64,000 bases of DNA from Desarmillaria ectypa. Lineage: Eukaryota; Basidiomycota; Agaricomycetes; Agaricales; Physalacriaceae. Below the pieces are notes generated by a model. The model worked only from the letters and a program-made list of their open reading frames with translations, searched no databases and had not been told where the DNA came from. Below are positions 56,872-64,000 of this stretch, one piece after another. Both the position numbers and the translations under genes were made by a program. Each line of letters begins with the position of its first letter. Positions within the stretch are counted from its first letter, which is position 1. The stretch is taken from assembly GCA_030407005.1 (NCBI GenBank), contig JAUDYN010000005.1:2170001-2234000 (forward strand), in the 5' to 3' direction.

Positions 56872-59586
56872 ATGTCTCAGCAATCATCAAGCCAGTCTCT
56901 AATCCATATACCAGTTGTGCTAGACACGAGCGTGCCTCTGGTCTTGCAACAGGGCACCACGATGCTAAAGATATCAGCAAAGAAGGAAAAAAGGGCACTG
57001 TTTCGTATAGATCCGGATGAAGGTCAAATCTGTTACGAATCGAGGAAAAGTGGTATCAGTATGTCCTGTTCTTTTAATTCTTGCTACGGTGTTGTTACAG
57101 TTGCATACAGTTCCCATTGAAGCGATCAAGGAGATCCGTTCAGGTCCAGAGTCTCGATACTACCGTTCACAGTTCAAGCTATCGCAAGCGATGGAAGATC
57201 GATGGATAACTATCATTTATATCCTTGATGGCAGCTATAAGACCATCCACATCGTTGCCGACACCACTGAGATCTTCAATGATTGGCTTACAACTCTCAA
57301 GAAGCTCCATACAATCAGGCAGGGCTTGATGTCCGGCTTGGGAAACATCGACGTGCGAGATACAGTGTGGGAGAAGCAGTATTGGAAAGGGGCAGATCGC
57401 CAGGGCGATCAGCGACTCGAGTTTTCAGAAATTGAGGGCTTATGCAAGAGGTTGAATGCAAACACATCTCGGGTGGAACTGAAAAAGTTATTCAATGTAT
57501 GCGACCATCTATTGTGAGCTGGCCGTTTGATTAATAGTCATTCACAGGACGTCGACAATCAGAAGAACGGTTATCTAGATTTTGATGCTTTCAAGCGATT
57601 CATCAAGTTGCTCAAGAGACGGCCCGACATCGAAACGATCTACAATGATCTAGGAAAACTGGATCTACCCATGTTCACAACGTTTCTTGATGAATCCCAA
57701 AAAGTGAATAACATTTTCTAACCTGTTCCCCTGTTGACTTCTACCTTGTACAGTCTACAGCCGACGCGTCAGCTATATTTTCCAAATATTCGCCCAACTC
57801 TGAAGTCATGGGCTTGGATGCCTTCATATCTTTTCTCTTCTCTGATGATAATAGTCCGTTTTTCGAGCTAAATAATCCTGTTTGGCAAGATATGACGCGC
57901 CCGATGCCGGAATATTTCATATCTTCCTCCCACAATACTTACCTTGTCGGACATCAGCTTGTTGGAGTGAGCACGATTGAAGGGTACATCCGCGCACTTC
58001 TACATAGCTGCCGCAGTGTTGAGCGTGCGTGTTGATTTTTCTCCTTTGTACATTTGAGGAGCCTTAACGCCCTCCCAGTGGACATTTACGATGGTGAAGA
58101 TGGCGAGCCAGTGGTTTATCACGGCAAAACCTTGACCTCCGAAGTAACTGTACGGGCTGTATGCGAGGCTATTTCCAAGTACGCCTTCGTCTCATCACCC
58201 TATGCCATCATCATTTCCGCCGAAGTTCACTGTGGAATTCAGCAACAGAACAAGATCGTGGAAATCATGACAACTGTTTTCGGTGATTCAATGATGCAGG
58301 CACCAGTAGAAGGAAGGCCGCCTGTGGATCAACTACCAAGCCCGGAGGAGTTGAAAGGGAAAATTTTGCTGAAAGTACGGTTTCGCTCTTATGTAGCAGT
58401 TCACCCATTAAGCATTTCCAGGCCAAGAATCTTTATCTTGCTGCAAAAATAGCGGCTGAACAAGCCCGAAAAACTGAGGAAGCTCGTGCTGCAGCTGAAG
58501 CCGAGGAATCCTCGTCGTCTTCGCCATCCGGCACGGACTCCAGTATGCTTAGCAGTCTCAAATCCCGCTGGCGGCGTGTCAAGACATCCCAACCCAAGAA
58601 CAAGCCGCTAATGTCACTGAATCTCGTTTCCCTACTTGTGTACACTGTCGGCGTCAAATGCAGGGGCCTTTCGGCGACGGAGACATATGCGCCTGAGCAC
58701 ATATTTTCTCTCTCTGAGTCGCGGGCGAACAGAACTGATCCCAGAGCCCTGGTGCGACATACGCAAGGGCATATGGTGAGGATATACCCGAAGGGAACGA
58801 GGGTGAACTCGACAAACTATGAGCCGGTAAAGTACTGGGCTGTAGGTGCGCAGCTGGTGGCTATAAACTGGCAGACGTTCGGTAGGCCTCCTATCTTTCA
58901 ATTTTTTTTGATACCGTGGATGTTAATTCGTATCTATCAGATTCAGGGTACATGATTAATCAAGCCATGTTCCAACGGAATGGGCGGTGTGGCTACGTAC
59001 TCAAACCGGAGGCTTTGAGACCCGGAGGTGAATCGTTGTTGGAGAAAAAGACCAAGTACATATTTGAAGTCAAGGCATGACGCTCTCCTCCTCGCCAAGT
59101 CGCTCGCTCACCGAATTGAAACCCTAGATCATATCAGCCCAACAACTCCCACTTCCAAAAAACAGTTCTGGACAAGAGATTGTCGAAAAATCAGTAATTG
59201 ATCCATATGTAGAAGTGTCTTTGCACATGCCTGATTGGACGTATTCGCCCTTTGACGAGACGAGCGAGGCACTCGAGGCTAGCAAAACTCAGCATAAGAA
59301 ATTTTCGGCTCGGACGGGCGTGGTCAAGAACAACGGTTTCAATCCGGTATGGAATGATGACCTATCCTTGTCGTTCGACTGCATCGGAGGCGAAGGCATG
59401 CTCGATTTAATATTTGTGCACTTTGCTGTGCGCGATGATGGGGAAGACGAGAAGGCGGTTGCGAGATATTGTGTTCCGCTGCGGGGACTTGGGCAAGGAT
59501 GGAGGCATTTACCATTGCATGACGAGCAGCTATCACAATTTTTGTTTTCGACGCTTTTCGTGAAGACCAGATTGAAGGAGGTGTAA
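56872..59586 (+). CDS. PLC1: Phosphoinositide-specific phospholipase C (delta type)
   Basis: Many exons. Domains in order: a PH-like region (ALFRIDPDEGQICYES, IKEIRSGPESRYY, IHIVADTTEIFNDWLTTL); EF-hand region with ADRQGDQRLEFSEIEGLC and DVDNQKNGYLDFDAFKRF; catalytic X half with SSSHNTYL (first catalytic His) and, after an intron, VELDIYDGEDGEP and YHGKTLTS (second catalytic His); a charged linker; Y half with ALVRHTQGHMVRIYPKGTRVNSTNYEP and GYMINQAMFQRNGRCGYVLKP; and a C2 domain (IISAQQLPLPKN, DPYVEVSL, NNGFNPVWND). It hydrolyses PIP2 to IP3 and diacylglycerol at the plasma membrane. The intron before the C2 exon appears to start with GC (AAG|GCATGA at about 59075). An upstream Met at 56794 could extend the start by 26 residues. 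Confidence 0.9.
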
Positions 59587-60909
59587 GGACATCGCCTAGA
59601 AGGCGTTTAAGAAGGACTATGTACTATATACAACCTGTACTGGATGCACTTGTATTTTAAACCAACAATCTACATGACATGAACTCGTTTGCGAGGCGTT
59701 ATTCAAACATGGTCACCACAAATTCGGAGGCTACGAATAAGACATGAGAATAACTGACAGCGGGTGAGTTCGTAGGCCGAGAGCAAACAGCATTTTAGTA
59801 TCGGTGCGGCGGTGTCCATGGAAATGAGAAGTAAATATCCAGGCTCGCACGAATACATTCTGTCAAAAAATTATGGTAAAGCAAAGTGTAGCCGGGCAAA
59901 TGCAGGCTACCTGACGAAATGTGGCGTCGTGATTGGCAGACACGGCTCGGGCCTCGACGACTAATACGATGGCCGCCGTTGCTTCTAAGAAGAATCATTG
60001 ATGAATTGTGATTGAAAAGGCAAGCCGAGTTGACCATTCCGAACACTGATAAGGCAGAAATTAAGATGACGTTCAAGCGGAACTCGGACACGAGGAAAGG
60101 ATGGTTCTTATCAGCAGAAGTGCATATGCAGTATGATGTCGAAGGCCATAATGGACTCGGAGAACAACGATTCTTCTGCTGGCTCTTCACGAAGCAGCAT
60201 AGAGACGGACCGGGACCTCAGGCTAGGTCAGGTCGAAGGCGTTAAAACAGAGGTGATACCCAAATATGCACAGAATTCTTTCATGCATGTCATGCGCTAC
60301 AGATGGATCTAGAACGAAGGCTAGGGTGGATCGGAGCCAGTGATTGAGGGCATGCAAGAAAGCATTTATTGTCCTGGCATGACCTGAGGATCTGAAGGGG
60401 AAACCTGATTTAACGCCAGAAAAGTGTCGTATCGCCCTTCAATAAAGACTCGTAGTTTCGGAATAGAAATGCACAGACAATAGAATATTTTCCAGTAACA
60501 ACACAGGTGAGAAACATTGCATGGAGAATTTAATATTTTAGACTAAAACATTAAATTCTCTATGAAAGAGACATAAATTTGAAATGTACAAAATACAAGT
60601 GATTAGGGGCTATTGTCAAACAACGCCACGCCCAAGCCACGCTTCTTGCTCCATGATGATTCCATCTTGCCCTCCCATACCCACTAACGACTCCCACGTA
60701 CGCCTTTCTTGCCTTTCTCATTTCTTCTCGCTGATTCTGTCGATAAGGGACTGTAGTAACGAGGGCCGATGAACAATTCGGATTGAGAGGATTTGCTGCG
60801 AACAGTGTCGTGAGTACTCGCGAACGATGTGCTCGATTTCTTATCCAATGATGGCCTATAGACGTATCTACCCCTGCGATTCCTTATATCTCATCACTCG
60901 TTTCGTTGT
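59587..60909. other. Intergenic with one 58-codon frame
   Basis: The only item of note is a plus-strand frame at 60136-60312 (MSKAIMDSENNDSSAG, then IETDRDLRLGQVEGVK), acidic then mixed, which lacks a splice partner and a motif. Other frames overlap on both strands. A short inverted segment is seen around 60528-60562 (GAGAATTTAATATTTTAG then CTAAAACATTAAATTCTC), a possible stem-loop. Confidence 0.35.
60528..60562. repeat. Short imperfect inverted repeat
   Basis: GAGAATTTAAT is followed by a short spacer and ATTAAATTCTC, an 11-base perfect inverted pair. AT-rich, so it could be a hairpin in the flanking transcript or chance. Confidence 0.4.
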
Positions 60910-61464
60910 ATGGCGCCTAATTCACTATCCGCTGGTAGGATGCACCAGCACGTCCCCCTCGATCCGGATTCGCTATACGTCTGCACCGTGCAACTCGCTA
61001 CCGGCGCCTTTCATTGGGCCATAATCATTACCGACGCCAACTCGAGAGCAGTTCGTCATCACTGGTACCAAGTCTCCGGTCGGCCGTACGCGGAAACGTA
61101 CGGCTCCCAGACAGTAACACCAGCCACGCGTACAGGGAACAGCGCAGTATTGGGTTATTACAAGTTGGAGGGATACGTGCCGTGTCGTGACTTTATCGAC
61201 ATTTGCCGTAGCGTCTTCACGAGCTATGCCACAGTTGACGAGAACCGCGCGCATAACATGACTTGTCGTACTTGGATCCTGCAGGTGCTGATGGGTCTGT
61301 ACGACAAGGGAAGCTTTCCTGGGCGCAAAGAGAATCGATCCGAGTTTATTAGTTTGGTGGAAACGAAGATCAAGACCATGAGTACCCAAGCTGATAATAA
61401 TTTCCTGACCCTTTTCTATCAGTCCCTCGTCCATCAATACCACCCTCCTGTTCTGTCATTATAA
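60910..61464 (+). CDS. Small single-exon protein with conserved-looking His and Cys
   Basis: A 184-residue frame without introns. The N-terminal part predicts alternating strands (SLYVCTVQLATGAFHWAIIITD), the middle has a second strand set (GNSAVLGYYKLEGYV), and the C-terminal half is helical (FIDICRSVFTSYATV, CRTWILQVLMGLYDKGSF, EFISLVETKIKTM). His35 sits at the end of the first strand pair and Cys119 starts a helix (NMTCRTWIL). That order resembles permuted papain-like folds (PPPDE/LRAT-type), but this is inference. I recall similar proteins in fungi under a DUF7770-like label, without known function. It ends 53 bases from the convergent APH-type gene. Confidence 0.7.
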   Translation: MAPNSLSAGRMHQHVPLDPDSLYVCTVQLATGAFHWAIIITDANSRAVRHHWYQVSGRPYAETYGSQTVTPATRTGNSAVLGYYKLEGYVPCRDFIDICRSVFTSYATVDENRAHNMTCRTWILQVLMGLYDKGSFPGRKENRSEFISLVETKIKTMSTQADNNFLTLFYQSLVHQYHPPVLSL

Positions 61465-61517
61465 CGAGTACGTTACGCCGATTCTCAATTTACCATCTAT
61501 TAGGAAATAAATTTGCA

Positions 61518-62455
61518 TCACAATGGATATGTGATCAGGCCGGTAGACAGTTCGTATACTGCTTCCACCGCTTCATCAAAACGCATCCGCTCCTTTTTCC
61601 ACAAGGCCCACCATTCGAATGTAACACCGTGCATGTATACATTGCGGAACATATGCAGCTGCCAGTGGCGGGGCAGCCACCCCGAGTCCTCCCAATCAAC
61701 GATCCCACTCAGTCGGCCGTCCAGCACCAATATGTTCTGAAGCCGCAAATCAGTATGTACCCAGCACAACCGGTCATTTGCGAGATACTCGAGAGTGGAA
61801 GGTGCCGTGTCCGCGATGAAATGGTCCAGATCTTTGAAGTTCATGAGAGCGTAACAATGCAGCGTCGAAGGAAACGTGTTGCTGAGGTTGGAATGGAGAG
61901 TCATGGGGTTGGGAAGCCCATGACCACTGGCGCTACGCATGACTTGCCCTTTGCAGTTGTCTGGTTGCTCGATCTGCCACAGCCGATGCAAGAAATCCAA
62001 GACTTGTTCGGCTACCGCTTCTAATTGGTCAGAGGGTAGGGAACGGTCCAACAAATTATGCCCCGGAAGCTTGGTCATGATAGTGTATGTGGAATCTCCG
62101 ACTACGAAAGAATCGAGGAGCCGGGGTATTGGTAGGTCAGAGCAGGTCGCATTCAAGAATCGTAGAGCGTCGGCCTCGGTGCTGACCGTCCGAGGCGTCT
62201 TCTTCATGACAATGGGTATGCCAAAACGAAAGAGGCGGACTCTGTGAGAGTCATTGGATCGCTCGGTCGTGAAAAGGTAGTAAAAGGTAAACTTGACAGT
62301 GGGAACGACCCTGCGCGTAAACCACGAATAGATGGTTGGCGCGAAGAATGGTAGTGGCCAGACATGCGACGTCGGTGCCTGCAGGACGAGTCAGCGAGTG
62401 CTCTTGAGGGTCACGAGGCGTGGAATAAAACCTTATCATCGTTGCTTTCTTCCAT
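61518..62455 (-). CDS. APH-type phosphotransferase family protein
   Basis: Two exons are supported: MEESNDDK joins APTSHVWPLPFFAPTIYSWF across an intron near 62379-62430, then the frame runs to the stop at 61518. The kinase-like features are the N-lobe segment RLFRFGIPIVMKKTPRTVSTEADALRFL (Lys and Glu placement), the catalytic loop WVHTDLRLQNILV (H-x-D-x4-N) and the metal-binding segment SGIVDWEDSG. This matches the phosphotransferase enzyme family (APH, also seen in choline/homoserine kinases and many fungal orphans). Substrate unknown; in fungi such proteins are rarely true antibiotic kinases. Upstream in-frame sequence (FIFEEALGRE, preceded by a possible exon ending near 62545) suggests that the real start lies beyond 62455. 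Confidence 0.8.
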
Positions 62456-62748
62456 TTCACGTCCGAGTGCCTCCTCGAAGATAAATGCTAATACGGTCGT
62501 ATGAGAGCTAGAAAACGGAGGCGCAGCGAAAGCAAGTACTCACAGTAGAATACCGGGAGGCAGCAGCAGCCGCTCACCACATCTAGGTTGCAGTACAAGT
62601 TAGCAACAATCAATGAGCCGGGGTGTATCGTGGATAGAGAACATGATGTTAGCGGAATTTGAAAATAGCCGGGAAGGCGTAGCCAAGCATTGACACCAAG
62701 CTTAATTACGACTGTCCGCTACTTAATTTGTTACTCAAGTTATCCGCC
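62456..62748. other. Upstream region of APH-type gene
   Basis: Probably contains the missing first exon of the APH-type gene (a Cys-rich segment near 62540-62600 ends at a good GTGAGT donor). Otherwise nothing recognised. Confidence 0.4.
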
Positions 62749-63742
62749 ATGCTCGCCTAAGATCATTTCTCTACTTGGGTCACCGTTGAAGGTGTCCAGT
62801 AGAGGAATACCGGGTCGAGGTTATGATGCCAGGTAGAGTCACCTGTTGGATTCCGGAAGCAAACAATGTACTAGGAGCCCTTGATTTGAGCCCTTCCATG
62901 CGACTCTGGTCCCGGTGTCGTACTAGACGTTTGCGATTCACTACAAGGACAACAAATTTGCTTTCCTTGCCAGAACCATTGCACACGTCGACGGAAAACA
63001 ATGTGGATACCATAGCATCCGACCGGAATCCCGTAGACACCAAGGCTTCATGGATGGAATCCAAACCACAAAGACTTCTCGGTTGCCGTTTATGTTTTCG
63101 AATATCAATCTCTCAGCTGGATACCATATTTTTCACTAAGTGACGGATCGATACTCATCTTGATCCTGCAGATGACCGCGATTTACTAGACTAGTCGACT
63201 CAGAACGTTTGCGAAATACAGGTCGAGATAGTAAAATGCCTCAGAGAAAAAGGAGAAGGCTACCGTGATGTCCTATAAACCCCAAGAGTAGTGACAGATC
63301 CACGAGGGAGAGAGAGAGAAAAGGGGCCGACCACGAAACTTCAGACTCAGGAATTCTTTCATTTTCTCTTTCAAATACAGACCATCGGGTATGTTATTGT
63401 GGCTCTATTCATATCGTACACATGACCAGGTGTACTGCAAGAGAATGACATCGTGCTACCCCCTAGACCAATGTCGCATTCACCTACTGGTATCATCGAT
63501 ATTTCTAACAGTGATGGCGCGGATATTGAAGATAAGGAGATTGGTGCTCTCAGGGTTAGCACCCCCGTATATTGCATTTGAATAGGTATATTTATCATTC
63601 CCAACATACTGGACTGCAGGCTCATGAGGGTAAAAAATTTCGTCATGATAATGCCTCAGCGGGAAGTATTAGAAAGATCAAGATCAAGCTTGAAATAGTT
63701 GAGGTGGAGGATCCAGGTCAAGTTATTGACTTGACGGTATAA
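62749..63742 (+). pseudogene. DUF7918-type gene remnant
   Basis: Reading from ATG 62749, MLA is followed by a TAA at 62758-62760 where the intact relative at 63916 has a Tyr. The frame then continues DHFSTWVTVEGVQ and shifts by one base near 62800 into VEEYRVEV and VTCWIPEANN. An intron (GTACTAG to TACTAG) leads to TFAIHYKDNKFAFLARTIAHV, DGKQCGYHSIRPESRRHQ and RLPFMFSNINLS. Further stops lie at 63192-63194 and 63276-63278, flanking VCEIQVEIVKC. A final piece near 63590-63742 reads SIRKIKIKLEIVEVEDP and ends in VIDLTV. These blocks match the order of a fungal domain I know as DUF7918. At least four lesions mark it as a pseudogene. Confidence 0.75.
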
Positions 63743-63915
63743 GAATTCTATGAAGCCTCTGGAAACAATTGCAATAATGTAATATGAATGTATGTAGAAA
63801 TCCTGTAGACTTGTCAAATACCTAGTCAACCCGGTCTTATGTACCGGACTACAACTTCACGTGATGTTGTTCTTTCTTTTTCCTGTACATATCTCGCTTG
63901 TACCTCGAATTGGCA

Positions 63916-64000
63916 ATGCCCCGCTATGACAACTTTTCGGCGTGGATAGCCATCAAAGGCATTGAGACAGAAGAATACCAGATCAAGAAAGATGGAAATA
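63916..64000 (+). CDS. DUF7918-type protein, 5' end only (partial)
   Basis: The frame opens MPRYDNFSAWIAIKG then IETEEYQIKKDGN and runs off the window. The same blocks occur in the remnant upstream (DHFSTWVTVEG, VEEYRVEV), so this is a second, apparently intact, tandem copy. In the family a CWI motif and a DG-x-x-C-G motif should follow shortly beyond the edge. Function unknown; such genes are numerous and variable in agaricomycetes. Confidence 0.65.
   Translation, partial: MPRYDNFSAWIAIKGIETEEYQIKKDGN

Noticed and set aside
60136..60312. 58-codon acidic frame
   Set aside because: Too short, no splice partner and no motif; mentioned in the intergenic entry but not called as a gene.
61518..62455. 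APH-type protein as an antibiotic-resistance gene
   Set aside because: The kinase motifs define only the superfamily; fungal members are common and usually unrelated to aminoglycosides.

Overview
The window is nuclear DNA of a filamentous basidiomycete, most likely an agaricomycete. The support is short spliceosomal introns (about 45-65 bases, GT..AG, often with a CTGAC/CTAAC-like branch site) in nearly every gene, two secreted chitin deacetylases, and several families I recognise from mushroom genomes: a TPR-like family, a DUF7918-type family, a P450 with extra N-terminal membrane helices, and a DUF1752/DUF3295 protein. There is no prokaryotic operon structure. I found no CRISPR array, rRNA, convincing tRNA or intact transposon. 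Gene models were assembled by hand from exon frames and splice sites, so exon edges are approximate except where a frame check is quoted.

Layout. 1-170: 3' end of an unknown gene. 0.4-2.7 kb: NDUFAF7-like mitochondrial methyltransferase (+) and FRA10AC1-like protein (-), whose stop codons face each other 6 bases apart. 2.7-7.0 kb: about 4 kb without a supportable gene. 7.0-9.0 kb: disordered protein. 10.5-11.5 kb: alpha/beta hydrolase. 11.7-19.4 kb: two copies of one TPR-like gene flanking a cytochrome P450; the first copy is broken and the second lacks the TPR start. 20.1-20.9 kb: a decayed LPMO-like secreted protein. 23.2-27.0 kb: short conserved protein, CTF8, ATG15. 27.9-30.8 kb: ORC1. 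31.2-33.5 kb: fungal-only family gene with an apparent frameshift. 34.3-37.0 kb: leucine-rich repeat protein. 37.2-41.0 kb: tandem chitin deacetylases with a degenerate direct repeat between them. 41.9-45.3 kb: Zn2Cys6 transcription factor. 46.3-49.6 kb: DUF1752/DUF3295 protein. 51.3-52.5 kb: zinc-finger-like gene. 53.8-55.0 kb: CE16-like esterase relative that has lost its catalytic residues. 56.9-59.6 kb: PI-specific phospholipase C. 60.9-62.5 kb: small His/Cys protein and an APH-type kinase. 62.7 kb to the end: a DUF7918-type pseudogene followed by the start of a second, apparently healthy copy.

Housekeeping genes (NDUFAF7, FRA10AC1, CTF8, ATG15, ORC1, PLC) are interspersed with duplicated, decaying or lineage-specific genes. 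CTF8 and ORC1 both serve DNA replication and lie within 6 kb, but ATG15 sits between them and nothing in the sequence shows co-regulation. The clearest theme is gene duplication followed by decay: the TPR pair, the DUF7918 pair, the deacetylase pair, the LPMO remnant and the CE16 relative. No unmistakable new multi-gene system is visible. The strongest candidates for something undescribed are the CE16-like possible pseudoenzyme and the small conserved His/Cys protein.
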